A stretch of DNA of 64,000 bases, from contig CAJNOI010000016.1 in the NCBI GenBank assembly GCA_905250115.1, forward strand, positions 712,209 through 776,208, read 5' to 3'. The notes beneath the pieces were generated by a model that was not told the origin of the DNA, ran no database searches, and was given only the letters and a program-made list of their open reading frames with translations. Origin of the DNA: Adineta steineri. Lineage: Eukaryota > Rotifera > Eurotatoria > Adinetida > Adinetidae. The position numbers and the translations under genes were made by a program. Every line of letters starts with the position of its first letter. The first letter of the stretch is position 1. Positions 49,787-62,035 of this stretch are shown here, one piece after another.

Positions 49787-51669
49787 ATGACAAATTTACA
49801 GCGACCAAGTACATCATGTCAAAGGCAAAGACCATCATTAACTGATGATAATAATCAACGTAATAATAATGAAAAATATCTCTTTACAAGAAGTTATACA
49901 TTCGATGGTCTCCAACCAACAAAACAACAACAACAACCATCATCACCACCACACGAAGTAGTGAAACCTCTCCGACCAGCAACAGCATCGGGAGGTCAAC
50001 AAGCACAACGGTTAGGTCGTAGTTTATTGAGTAATGATAATTGGCGAGAAGCAACAATGAATGATGTTCGGGTTAATGCAAAGGTTATGGAACAAAGTGA
50101 TCGAAATATACTCTATGGCAAAGGTGAGAATATACATAAGTGATAACAAAAAAAAAAACAGGCAATCAAATCTAATTGATTTTTAATTAAGGTATTGATC
50201 CCTTACCACATGTACGTGAAATGCTTAGTGAATTGAGTAATGCAGACGCATTTAATTATGCACGTCAATGTCGTGTTGTTGTTGCTAAATTACGTTTATG
50301 TTGGATTGATGTCAATGAAGAAATCAAATCATTATTAAAACATAAAGACTATACTGAAGCAGCTATTGATCATATTCGAAAAGATTTAGTTATTAATAGA
50401 GAAAGTGTTAATATGCGGAGAAAACCAAAACGAGAATCGGTATTTTAAATTGATTTTTTTAAAATTACTATTATTTATTTATTTTATAGGAAGCGGATGG
50501 TGTTGATGATATACTTGTTGCTGAAAAATATCATTTACGTAATATAAAAAAAATCTTGGAACAAAATTGCAAAAATGTTATTGATCAAATGCAGGTTTGA
50601 TAAAAAAAATTCTTTTTCTTATAATTAATAACGACATTTTTAGAAACTTGATGAAGTTCGTCACCGTATAGCTAAAATAAGTAAAGAACGTTCATTAGTG
50701 ACAGAACTTATATGTCAATGTTTAACAAGTGCATCACGAGCATTTGAAATAGCTCGAATTGAAAAGTAAGTTTTTATGCTATTATTTTATTTATTACATT
50801 ATATTCTTTAGATTAGAAAATTCATATCATCGTCGAGGACCTATACCTGCTAATGTTCGATCAACTTCTGCACATGCTTTACGAGCACAACATGGTATGA
50901 ATACAGCTGAATCAAAATTACTTGATGAAAATGGTTTATCTACTGTTGGTCATTTAAAAGCTTTTACACCTGATGTTATACAAGCATTTGATGATGCAGC
51001 TAAATTAATGGATGAATCACGTGAAATAAAAAAACAAGCAATGAATCAAATTAAAGATGCATTTAACGATGCAAAAGCTTATACATTAACTGTTAATCAA
51101 AGTATTGCTCAAAAACTTGCGGATATTATAACATTAGCAGTAAGAAAAATGAACGCTTCCTCTCTTTTTTTTTAAATTAATAAATATATCTATACTTATA
51201 GCAACATTTAACAGTATCAGTTGGTGAAAATATGCTTGCACAAAGTCGTGCACAACGTTGGCATGATTTAAGTATGAGTGCATACCGATCAAATTCAGGT
51301 CCGGTTAGTTCATCTCAATTGAAAATATCTGAACGTCTTGATCGACCTATTATTCGAACATTTCAACGGCATCCTGGAAATCAAGTATCCGAAGCTCAAA
51401 TGACTATTAAAGTAAATAAAAATTTTTTTCGTTCTTCAATAAAACTTGATTCGTTGTTTTTTTGTAATTTTCTTAAGGCTACAACAAATCTTCAACAATC
51501 AGCTGAAGAAACAAATAAACAATTGAAAACATTAAAAGTTGTTGGACAACGATTAAAATCAAATTTAATTGATAAAGAATCTGCATTAGATATTGATTCA
51601 CATCTTCTTCGTCAACGACGTGAACGATCTAATCATAAATGGGGTGTAACAAAATATGTACCCGTTTAA
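49787..51669 (+). CDS. Tektin-like coiled-coil protein (TEKTL1/CCDC105-like)
   Basis: Seven exons (49787-50123, 50192-50439, 50490-50594, 50644-50765, 50812-51139, 51202-51411, 51478-51669) give 513 aa. A Gln/Pro/Ser-rich N-terminus of about 90 residues is followed by long helical segments. The tektin-like layout shows in WREATMNDVRVNAKVMEQSD, DHIRKDLVINRESVNMR, VTELICQCLTSASRAFEIAR and QKLADIITLAQ. RPIIRTFQRHPGNQVSEAQ may be a divergent form of the tektin RPNVELCRDEA signature. The C-terminus ends HKWGVTKYVPV. Tektins and tektin-like proteins pack inside doublet microtubules of cilia and sperm. The strict signature is not conserved, so the assignment rests on architecture and scattered similarity; a generic axonemal coiled-coil protein is the alternative. 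Confidence 0.6.
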
Positions 51670-51886
51670 CACAAAAAATTCAAAAATCGTGTATAATCTT
51701 TTTTTTCAATTTCTATTGAGTTTAATTCGCCATTTTATTATGAATACTAAAAAAAATTATTTTTTTTACTATAATCTCATTGTTATTTATCTCTCGAAAG
51801 ACAATTATTACTACTAATTAACTAATATCCAAAAAAAAACCACAAACAACTAATCATAATAAATTAATTTTATAGATGAAAACTTT

Positions 51887-53222
51887 TTATGAAGAATTAT
51901 TATCTTCTTCAATTGATTTGTTGTGTACACCCATTAAACCTTTGAAATATTTAACTGTTTTAACTTTTAATTCCAATGTTGCATCTTCATCACATATACA
52001 TAAAAATTTTGGATGATTTTGTAATGCTGATACTGTCCACATATGATTCATACCTGCTTCAATTGCCATATGAAGAGCAATGGCTTTCGATGCACCCGAT
52101 ATTAATACCATTACCTAGAAAAAAAAGATATCGCTAGTTATTTAAGATCCTGGATGATGTAAAAAATGATTTAGACACTTGACTCAGTTTCCACTGGAAG
52201 TTGTCTCTCGTCTAAGTAACTTCCATTAGTAATAGTTTTTTTTTATAAGTGGTAGTTAAGTAAGAATACATCACTCAACTCTATGAATTGCCTATTTCAA
52301 TCAGTCGATTAACGATTTGTAAAAGTACTCTAGAAATGTTTATTTAAGAAAAACGATTAAAAATCTTACTTTTTTTTTTACTCAAATGAAATGAAAATAT
52401 CGATGATTTTATTTAAAGAGCAAGATATGCAATGTATTGTTTGTTTAAAAGTATTACATACTTCTCTTGCATCCATGACTGTTCCAACGCCAACAGTTAA
52501 TGCACATTTTGGTACTTGATTTATATCATTATTAAAAAATCGAGCATTAGCAGCAATTGTATCTTGTGCAAGACTTTTTATTCGAGTACGAGATGCTAAA
52601 CTAGATCCTATATATAATAAAAATAAATCTCTTTAAGTATGAAATAAGAAAAATATCGACCTGGTTCATTAAAAGCAATATGTCCATCAGGACCAATACC
52701 ACCAACAAATAAATCAATACCACCATGATCTCGAATAGCTTGCTCATATTGTTCACATTCAGCTATAAGATCCGGCGCACTTCCATTAAGTATATGAACA
52801 TTATTTGGATCGATATCAATATGTTTAAAAAGATGTTTCCACATAAATGAATGATAACTTTCAGGATGATCCTTTAGATTAATATAAAAATATCTCTAAA
52901 TAAAAATCTGTTATTTTTTCTTACTTTTGGTAATCCAACATATTCATCCATATTAAAAGTTACTACATATTTAAATGATAATTCTTTAGCTTGAACAAAT
53001 TCAACTAGTTTCTTGTAAGTACCTATAGGTGTACTACCTATTTGACCGAAAAAAAGAAAATAGTTAACTATGAATAAATAAAAAATAATATAAATTACCC
53101 GTTGGTAGACCAAGTATAAATAATCGATCAGCACTTGGTTTAAAATCATTGATTCGTTTTTTTATATACTTAGCACCCCATTCGGACACTGTTGAATAAT
53201 CTTTAGTAATTATTAATCGCAT
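51887..53222 (-). CDS. gnpda: Glucosamine-6-phosphate isomerase/deaminase
   Basis: Five exons (53222-53099, 53037-52925, 52871-52661, 52607-52462, 52114-51887) give 273 aa, the usual animal GNPDA length. It converts glucosamine-6-phosphate to fructose-6-phosphate and ammonia in cytosolic amino-sugar catabolism. Motifs include [16 protein letters not shown] (phosphate site), [21 protein letters not shown] (catalytic Asp), [22 protein letters not shown] (catalytic Asp/His/Glu region) and [18 protein letters not shown]. All are intact. Intron 52461-52115 is 347 bp without a recognised element. Start: an ATG directly preceded by CATTTTAG. The exon structure and sequence are animal-like, so bacterial transfer is not suggested. 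Confidence 0.92.
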
Positions 53223-53232
53223 CTAAAATGAG
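53223..53232 (-). promoter_or_regulatory. Candidate trans-splice/5' UTR acceptor before GNPDA
   Basis: On the minus strand CTCATTTTAG directly precedes the GNPDA ATG. Confidence 0.45.
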
Positions 53233-54020
53233 AAAAATTATTCGATAGATTAACTTTTTTCGGTTTGTTTCATCAGTAAGCAAATAAAAAGATGTAACAA
53301 AAACGTATGATGTTTGATATGATAAAAGGTCTAATATGAAGAAAGTTAACAAGGTCTGATACACGTTTTATCTTTGTATTTGCTGATATCATAAAATGTA
53401 ATAAATTATAAGCAAACTCAGTCGGATTCTACTTGTAAATATATTTGATAGAGACATAAGGTTACTTTCTATATCAAGCTTTTATAAAAACAACAGAAAG
53501 AGTTTTCATCAAACTATTAATTAAGTGTATACAAGAGATTACTAAAATTCTTAATTCTGTTTAAAAAAACGAAGATCGATGTATTAACTAATCTAATCTT
53601 ATATACTTCTTAAATATTGACCGATACTAGCGACATCAATTGTACTTGCTCATGAGTACATGTATAGATAACTAATCAATGCACAGAGATTTATTTTATG
53701 ATTCATGTGGACAACGAACTTTGATATTTGATATATATATAGCCTATAAACTCTCAATAAGTCATGATCATATAATCGCTCTTACTAAGAAATATTAAAT
53801 TATCTGAAGAATTATATTAATAAAATTAAGAAACAATAAAAGAGAAAATCTTTAATTCGACTTGATTTCAAAGATAAATCTATAATATGAAAACTACTAA
53901 TTATAACTATTTCTTTTCCATTTATAAGAATACTTTTAGCTGATTCATTTTCAATTATTATCATTAATGATACCTAAATATTGATTAGATTGTAAGAATT
54001 TCCTTTCAATATCTTAATTA

Positions 54021-54030
54021 TCCTTTTTAG
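54021..54030 (+). promoter_or_regulatory. Candidate trans-splice/5' UTR acceptor before CPT2
   Basis: TCCTTTTTAG abuts the CPT2 ATG and looks like the 3' splice sites used inside these genes. It could accept a spliced leader or end a 5' UTR intron; the sequence alone cannot decide. Confidence 0.45.
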
Positions 54031-56451
54031 ATGCTCACTAAAAGTCATCTTACGTTAGGTAAACCACAACGATTTCTTTATCGTATTCATCGCTATGCAA
54101 CATCGGATTCGAAAAGAAAATCTGATGATTACAATTGTTTAAAAGCAAGTATTTTACCAACAGATCATTTTCAATATAGTTTACCACGTTTACCAATACC
54201 AAAATTAGAATTAACATGTGAACGTTATTTATCTGCTGTTAAACCAATACTTAACAATGATGAAAAATCATTTGAACAAACACGTCAATTAGTTGAAGAT
54301 TTTCGTTCAGGTGATGGTAAACGACTTGACGCACAATTACGTCAAATCAATCAATCTAATCGTCATACATCATATATATCAAAACCATGGTTTGACATGT
54401 ATTTAAAATCTCGTTTACCACTTATATTAAATTTTAATTTTTTTCTTGTATTAACTGATGATCAACAACAATTAAAACCTGCTGCACGTATTACAAATTA
54501 TATTATATCATCTGTACGTTTTATGAATGCTCTTCGAGCTAATACACTTGATCCTGAAGTCTATCATTTAAATCCAAAAAAAACTAATAATGATCAATTT
54601 CGTAAATTGGTTAAATATATACCAAAAAGTTTTTCATTCTATGGTGCTATTCTACAAAAAGCTTATCCATTAGATATGTCACAATATAATCGTTTATTTA
54701 ATTCTACACGTATACCAAAAAAAGATTGTGATATACTTAAAACCAATAATGAAAATATTCGACATATTATTGTTATTAAACATGGTCATTATTATAAAGT
54801 AAATATTTTAGAAGAAAATGGCGAACTTTTATCAGCAGAAAAATTAGCATCAATTATGAAATATTTATGTGAAGATTTAAATGAAGAAGAAAATAAATAT
54901 CCATTTGGATATTTTACAGCTGATAAAAGAGATAGATGGGCAACAATACGTGAACAAATTGAAACTTTATCTGAACATAATAAACAAATGTTTAAAGAAA
55001 TTGATAGTTCAATTATGGTTGTATGTTTAGGTTAGTATTTTATATTTTTCAATTGGGGATAATTTTATTCTAGTTTATTTCTTATTAATAGTGATTTATA
55101 CTATATTTTACCAAAAACCAATGAGTATTATCAAAAGACTATTTTCTGCATATAAAAATTTAACGTATAAATTCGCAGGGCACAAAGTCTTCACCTTGTC
55201 CCACAAAATGTCAGGGCAAGGTAAAAATAGTTTTGTTACCTTGTCCTAAGCCAGGGCAGGGTACCTTGTTCTATGCTCATCTCTGGTATTTAAAAGTTAA
55301 ATCGTATTAGGTACAAAATGAGATTTACATCGACACTTCAATGTTTAGATTCAATTATGTTCAGTTGTTTCGTAAAAAAAGAGACTAGCAGTGAATAATT
55401 TGTAATAATACTTAAAAACATCTAACATTTTTTTCGATGATTAGATGAAGATGATCCATCAAAATTAAATAAATCTCTTAGTAAAGAAGAACGTACGAAA
55501 TATATATCTGGAAAATATTTATGTAACAATGCATCAAATCGTTGGTTTGATAAATCATTTAATATGATTATGTTATCCGATGGTACATTAGGTCTTCATT
55601 GTGAACATTCATGGGGTGATGGTGTTGCTCTACTTCGTTTTTGTAATGATATTGATCAAGATGCAAATGAACATAAAAAAATTACTTCATCAAATTATCA
55701 ATCAATTAAATCAACTACATATGATTGTATTGAAAAACTTGAATTTAAATTAGATGATCAATTAAAAAATGAATTTAAAACATCAAAACAAAATTATAAT
55801 GAATTTGTATCAAAATTTAATGTTGATGTTTATCAAGAGCCTGTTCTAGGAAAAAATTTATTAAAAAAATCTGCTCTTAGTCCTGATGCTATTATGCAAT
55901 TAGGTATTCAAATGGCTTATTATAAATTACATCATCGATTTGTTTCAACTTATGAATCATGTTCAACAGCTGTTTATAAACATGGTCGAACAGAAACTAT
56001 TCGACCTGTTACAAATGAAACGAAAAGCTTTATTGAAACATTAACAAAATCAAATGATAATCAATTGAAAAAAGATTTATTAAAAAAATCTTCAGAAAAA
56101 CATCAACAATTAATAAAAGACGCAGCAACAGGACAAGGTTTTGATCGACATTTATTTGCATTGAAATATTTACAAGAAATGGAAAATAAAGAAGCATTAC
56201 ATCGAATTTATAAAGATAAATCATATCAATTAATGAATCATACAATTCTTTCAACATCAACTGTTGCATCAAAACATATTGCAGCTGGCGGTTTTGGTCC
56301 TGTTGTTAATGATGGATTTGGTATTGGATATTTAATTGATGATGATCAATGTGGTTTATTAGTTTCATCATATATACCAAAAGAATTAAATAATTTTATG
56401 CAAGCAGCAAAAGAAAGTTATGAAGAACTAGCAAAAATTATTAAAGCATAA
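54031..56451 (+). CDS. cpt2: Carnitine O-palmitoyltransferase 2, mitochondrial
   Basis: Two exons (54031-55030, 55445-56451) give 668 aa against about 658 in mammals. The first about 25 residues are basic and hydroxylated, fitting a mitochondrial presequence. The body carries SLPRLPIPKLELTCERYLSA, HTSYISKPWFDMYL, SVRFMNALRANTLDPEVYHL, KAYPLDMSQYNRLFNSTRIP, NRWFDKSFNMIM and catalytic EHSWGDGVALLRF. STSTVASKHIAAGGFGPVV and a GFGIGY/SSYI end follow. These are choline/carnitine acyltransferase signatures in the CPT2 arrangement. It regenerates long-chain acyl-CoA from acylcarnitine on the matrix side of the inner membrane for beta-oxidation. The single intron (414 bp) is long for this genome and carries a G/C-richer repeat patch. 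Confidence 0.93.
55031..55444. repeat. CPT2 intron with short hairpin-forming repeats
   Basis: Within this intron, about 55175-55290 is visibly G/C-richer than its surroundings. It repeats CCTTGTCC and its complement, CAGGGCAAGG. AGGGCAAGGTAA (about 55213-55224) pairs with TTACCTTGTCCT (about 55236-55247) at 11 of 12 positions. ATTTAAC on one side and GTTAAAT on the other could be short terminal inverted repeats. Possibly a small non-autonomous insertion. Confidence 0.45.
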
Positions 56452-57161
56452 TATATTTTATTCTAATTAAATGTGTCTAAATAGAAGACAAAATGAGAAA
56501 GATTGAAAGAAAATTTTCGTAGTATTGACAAAAAGTAGTCTTTCATTTATGATATCTTTAAAGTAAGACAATAAGAGCAATAAAAGAAATTCTTTTTTTT
56601 TCATTAATACTTTCAATCTTTCTCATTTTCCTATTTGATCACCCATACATTCCATATATTGTATTTTAGTTGTTATTTTTTTTCATGATATTTATTCAAT
56701 TAAAAAGTGATTTATTATTTCTTACATGACAGCTATATAGAAAAACTAATGATCTCCTCTTCTTGTTCTTCTAACATAATTACTTATTGATTTGCTAATG
56801 TATTTTTAAATTAATCTTAAAGCAGAAAAAAGAGAGAGAGAGAAAGGTAGGTGATGGTATATTTTTTTCAATCTGCCCATACAAAGTATTCGCTCAAGGT
56901 TAATTGTTTTCTTTTGATTGTTTTAAGCATCCATGTCAATGATCGTCATGTCTCATTCTATTCTATTCTAACGCCAACATACTTTTTCGTACGTGAATGT
57001 TGTCGCCCTTTTCGTTCTCTTTTTTCTCTCTCTCTGTCGTCTTTCTACGTCGTACATACGTGTAACTATCCTGTTCGGAATTATGTTTGCCAACGCAGAA
57101 TAAACCAATCATTCATTCATTTTGTTTTTTACCTGGCTAGTTAAAACATCAATCTTTCTAG
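56452..57161. other. Spacer, CPT2-DNAJC10
   Basis: 710 bp with the CPT2 3' UTR and a TC-rich stretch near 57023-57045 (TTTTTTCTCTCTCTCTGTCG). An ATCTTTCTAG lies directly before the DNAJC10 ATG. No gene is seen. Confidence 0.55.
57152..57161 (+). promoter_or_regulatory. Candidate trans-splice/5' UTR acceptor before DNAJC10
   Basis: ATCTTTCTAG abuts the ERdj5 ATG, with the same layout as CPT2. Confidence 0.45.
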
Positions 57162-60100
57162 ATGAATACTACGCATGTTATTTATTTGTTCATAATTTGT
57201 TTAATTTATCTTCCAACATTGATCTATTCTGGAGAAGATTTTTATCAATTACTTGGTATTGAAAAATCAGCTACGCAACGTGATATTCGTCGTGCATTTA
57301 AACTTTTAGCACTTGAAAAGCATCCAGATAAACGAACTGTAAATAGATTATTACGATTTGTGTGTTTTTTTTAAAGATTAGCTTATATTTAGGGAGATCC
57401 TAATGCACATACAGAATTCGTACGAATAAATCGTGCATATGAAATATTACGTGATGATGAATTAAGAAAGAAATATGATACGTATGGTGAAGAAGGTTTA
57501 AAAGATGATTTTAATCGTGGAAATCAATATCAATCATGGAATTTTTATCAACATAGTTTTGGTTTGATTAATGAACTTTTTTTTCTCATATATAAATTTA
57601 TTTGTTTTTTTAGGTATTTATGATGAAGATCCAGAAATTATTACTCTCAGTCGAACAGATTTTTGTAAGAACTTAATTTAAAAGAATAATAGTTCTTTTT
57701 TATTCATATTTCTCTTTAGTACAATCCGTTGATGGTTCACAAGATGTATGGTTTATTAATTTTTATTCTGCTCAATGTTCACATTGTCATGATTTAGCAC
57801 CAGTGGTAATGTTTTATTCAACGAAATATATACATATATTGTCTTGTGTGTTCGTTGAATATTTTAGTGGCGTGAAATATCAAAAATACTTGAAGGTGTT
57901 ATTCGTATTGGTGCTGTTAATTGTCAAGATGAATGGATGATGTGTAATGAACAAGGCATTCAGGGTTATCCAGCATTACGTATTTATCCAAAAGTAAGAA
58001 TGAATATTTTTTGAAAAAACAAATAAATTAAATTATTTTATTTTAAGCGAGATACTTATCAAGGACCAAGAGAAAAAGAAATACTTATTCGTTATGCAAT
58101 GAGTTTTGTTAAAGCTAATGTTGTTAAATTTGATGATCGAATGTTTCGAACTGAAAAATTTGATAATAAGAAACCATGGCTTGTTTCTTTTTGTCGAGAA
58201 GTTGATGAAGGTAATTGTTTAGATGATGATCAAGTTTATAAATTAGCAGTTATGTTGGTATGTTTAATTTTTTCTTTTTTATGTATTAGATAATAATTTT
58301 ATTTTCTTCGATTTAATATTAGAATAATCTTGTACAAGTCAGCAGTGTTAATTGTCATGCTGATCCCGATGTATGCCAACAATTAAAACCACAAAGCCCT
58401 ATACTTTTCTATAAAGTTGATAAATTTCCATGGGGTGATAGTTATTCAATAACAACTTTAAATTTAAAAGAAATTGTTACACAAATTTTATCACTTTTAC
58501 CAGATTTATCGTTAGTTACGGAAGATCATCTTCAAGTAAGAAAAAAAAATAAAAATAGAGAAAAATTAAATTTTTGTGTTTTTTTTAGAAAGTACAAAAT
58601 CATCTAAAAGAAAGTTCAGTTGCTAAACCATGGTTAATTCATTTTTTTGATCAAACAAATAGTGAAAAAGATCTTGATTTAAGAAAATTACCATCAATGT
58701 TAACTGGTAAATATTGTTTTAAAATATACATAAGATCGAGAAATATTTGATATGGGTTATATTAACTTTTGCAGTACCAGCTGTGTTTTTTTAACTCCCT
58801 TCGAAAAGAAACGATAGTTATTTCTACTCATATTTCAAACGATTGAGGAAGTAGTGAAAAATGATCCCCGGTCGGTATTAAAAGGATTAGACTTATATTT
58901 AATGGAGCAATAATAAATCTTTTCCTACTCGTATCAATTCGAGGAAGTTCGAGCATCATCCCTTAATTACATTATCATACCGGACAGACGGATACAATTG
59001 GACTAAATTAAACAAAGAAATAACAGTTGTTCCAAATGATAATATAATAAAGTATCATTTGCCTTCTGGTGAAAAAACAACAATAATAGATAAATAAATG
59101 AAATGATTTGACACATATGGTGCATATATTTAGCCAACAATGTGGACGAATAGAGAAGTGTAACTTGCACTTGTCAACCTTTTTTTGAAAAACTTCATCG
59201 ATAAACGTCAGTAATTATTACTCACTTCAGTTTTTTAATTGCTAAAATAAATCCTAACCAAAGGATTAATGATTATAAAAAGCTGTTTGTTTTAACCCCA
59301 TGAACCTATATTATTATTCGACAGGTGCATTATAAAGGTTAGAATAGTATCAAAAAAGAAACAATGTAAATGTCATAATTGTTTATAAAAAAGAAAATCT
59401 TTTTTTAGATTACAATGTTGGTCGATTTGATTGTTCATCATCACCCAATGTTTGTAGTGATTTATATATATTTAAGAAACCTGCATTTATTTTATTCAAA
59501 CGTAGTGGACATCATGAATTCTATTATGGTAAATATCGATTTTTATGAAAAACAAAAGAATTAATTTTGAATTAAAGGTCGTCAAACATCTAATGATATT
59601 GCTGGATTTGTTCGTGATAATGCATTTTCACCATTACGTACTCTAACTCCTTCGGATTTTCCATCAGTAAAAACTGATACAAAACCATTTATTATTGATT
59701 TCTTTTCACCAGTAAATATTCATATTGAAAAAAAAGAAACATTTCATCCATTTGATTTTCTATTTTTATTAATATATTAGTTTTGTCCGCCATGTATGCA
59801 TTTATTACCAGAATTTCGTAAAGCATCAAAACGTGTAAATGATCAAGTCAATTTTGGTACTGTTGATTGTACAGTACATCAACAATTATGTCAACAATCT
59901 GGTATAAATTCTTATCCAACAACAATAATGTATAATCAATCAACACAACATTATTTTCATGGTCAACATCAAGAACAATCAATAATAAATTTTATTGATG
60001 ATATACTTCATCCAACAGTTATAACATTAGATAATGATTTATATATTAAATTAATTGAAAATAAAAATTTAACTGATATGTGGTTAGTTGATTTTTTTAT

Positions 60101-61064
60101 GCCATGGTGTCATCCTTGTCAACAATTAAGTGGTGAATGGCGAACATTATCAAAAGTAAATAGAATAAAGATCGAAAATACTTATTCTTTTTTTTTTTTG
60201 TTTTTAGTTTTTAAAAGGTATTGCTAATGTTGCACAAGTTGATTGTACAATTCAAACAGAATTATGTCAAAGACAAGGTGTTCAAAGTTATCCAACAATT
60301 CGACTTTATCCACCAAATATGGATGGAAAAAATTTTGTGTTAGTTTAATAATATATGAAAACATGTATTAATGTTTTTTGTTGTTGTTTAGATTATATAA
60401 TAATGGATGGCGTGATGCAAATTCATTACGAAATTGGGCATTTCAGTATTTACCCAGTAAAGTTATTGAATTAGATGAAAAGAATTTTTCGACCAATGTT
60501 TTACGTGATTCAAAACCATGGGTGATTGATTTTTATGGTATGTACTTAATACTGTCTAGACTGATTAGGTAGCTCTCAAGTTTGAGATTATTACATGTCT
60601 TATCAGATAGAATGTTGATTGAATATTTCTATGTTAATATTTAGCACCTTGGTGTGGACATTGTCATCAGTTTTCACCAATATTTGAAAGTATTGCACGT
60701 GTAAGTAATGTTATATTTTTAAAAGAGATAAATTTAATCGATTTTATTTTTATGTGTAGAGTTTTGAAGAAAAAGTCAATTTTGGTAAAATTAATTGTGA
60801 TAGTCATCAATCAGTCTGTCAACGAGCATCGATTCGTGCTTATCCAACTCTTAAATATTATAAAGGTTCACCTGATTCAAAACGACAAGTAAATTTTTAT
60901 TTAAACTAAAATAAATCATCTTATTTCAATCATATTTTTAGGATTTTCCTGGTAGCGAAATAGCAAATTTAGATACTAATTTTATTATTAATTTTGTTAA
61001 TATTCAATTACAACAAAACCAACAGCAACAAACATCGAATGTACATCACACAACTGAATTATAA
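57162..61064 (+). CDS. dnajc10: DNAJC10 / ERdj5, ER J-domain thioredoxin protein
   Basis: Sixteen exons give 787 aa (human about 793): 57162-57338, 57393-57561, 57614-57664, 57720-57805, 57868-57993, 58048-58257, 58323-58535, 58589-58706, 59409-59528, 59578-59711, 59781-60155, 60208-60338, 60392-60537, 60645-60700, 60760-60888, 60942-61064. A signal peptide precedes a J domain (DFYQLLGIEKSATQRDIRRA, catalytic HPD in EKHPDKRT). Thioredoxin-type domains follow with CSHC, CPPC, CHPC and CGHC active sites, interspersed with redox-inactive domains, in the ERdj5 order. ERdj5 reduces disulfides of misfolded clients with BiP for ER-associated degradation. The protein ends TTEL rather than KDEL. Intron 58707-59408 is 702 bp, against about 50-60 bp elsewhere, and carries a decayed coding relic. 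Confidence 0.93.
58780..59097 (+). pseudogene. Decayed protein-coding relic inside a DNAJC10 intron
   Basis: Two adjacent open stretches on the plus strand in different frames look protein-like. One (about 58840-58913) encodes IEEVVKNDPRSVLKGLDLYL before a stop. The other (58903-59097) contains FPTRINSRKFEHHP, then SYRTDGYNWTKLNKE and a stop. Base composition is less A/T-biased than the surrounding intron. The RTDGYNW segment weakly recalls the CG-1 domain of CAMTA proteins (RKDGYxW), but this is not secure. Not part of ERdj5: the flanking exons join in frame across it. Confidence 0.4.
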
Positions 61065-62035
61065 ATAAATCTCATCTTCGCTTCCTTTGTTTTTTTTACT
61101 AGACATTTTATTTTAATGTTTTTGTTTTTGTTTATTTATTAAATCTCATTCTGTTTTGGTATAGAATTTCTAACTAATATGAACTTTTTATGTTTATAAT
61201 GTTATTATCATATCTGAATAAAGTGGGTTTCTTTTTTTTTCTTTTGTTAATAATCGAGAATGTTTTTGAATGAAATAAAAAAAACAAATTTTTTGTTTTC
61301 GAAAAAAAATATTTTTAAATAGCATTAAAAATGTTTGTCGAATATAAAATGTGTAGATTTTTGATCCAGTAGTAGTTCTTTATATAGATTAATCTAATAC
61401 AAAGCATGAAAAACGATATGTTTGTCGATAATTAGGTACTCTATAGTAGAGTTATTCTTTACCGTTTATCTAAAATAACACAGAATGCGATAAACAGATG
61501 TCATATCAATTATATTTCGAATATATTTATACTATAATAAATTATGTTTATCTTATAGAATAATTAACTATTCAAAATAAGTTTTATCCGCTATGATCTC
61601 GTTTTATACTTTAACTTTATCAAATTTGATTTATTTAACCTGTAGAATTATAAATGACGATAATCTAGTAGACCTTCGGCGCTCTTTTTCTTCTCTTTCT
61701 TTCTCAATATTTTACATTCATTGATATGTACGCTAGATGAAAGAATTGCACGTATACTTTAATAGTTTTGTATAAATAAAAGAGAAAAAAAAAGACTTTA
61801 TTCCTTTTCGTACCAATCATTTACTCGTTTGTTCGTTTATATATTTGATCGATGTCTCATCTGTTCTCTTACAAACTCATAAAAAAATAACGTGTAACAT
61901 TATTCTATCCAGAGCAAATATATACATACGAAGAAAAGAAAAATGGAAGGATCAAGTACAAGAAAAAAAACCCATTATAGTACAATATTTATCATCCAAT
62001 ATATATATTAGAATCAATATACCACGAAGAAAATA
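61065..62035. other. Spacer, DNAJC10-C2 protein
   Basis: 971 bp. It contains an AATAAAG signal near 61214 for DNAJC10, then A/T-rich upstream DNA. Frame 61845-62036 has no domain and is not supported. Confidence 0.55.

Larger units (their letters stand above)
53223..54030. promoter_or_regulatory. Divergent spacer, GNPDA/CPT2
   Basis: 808 bp between head-to-head genes. Both starts are immediately preceded by acceptor-like sites (CATTTTAG for GNPDA, CCTTTTTAG for CPT2). Promoter elements are not individually recognisable. Confidence 0.5.

Noticed and set aside
51887..53222. GNPDA as a bacterial nagB transfer, given the high HGT level of bdelloids
   Set aside because: It has four spliceosomal introns, animal-like length and motifs, and host-like composition.
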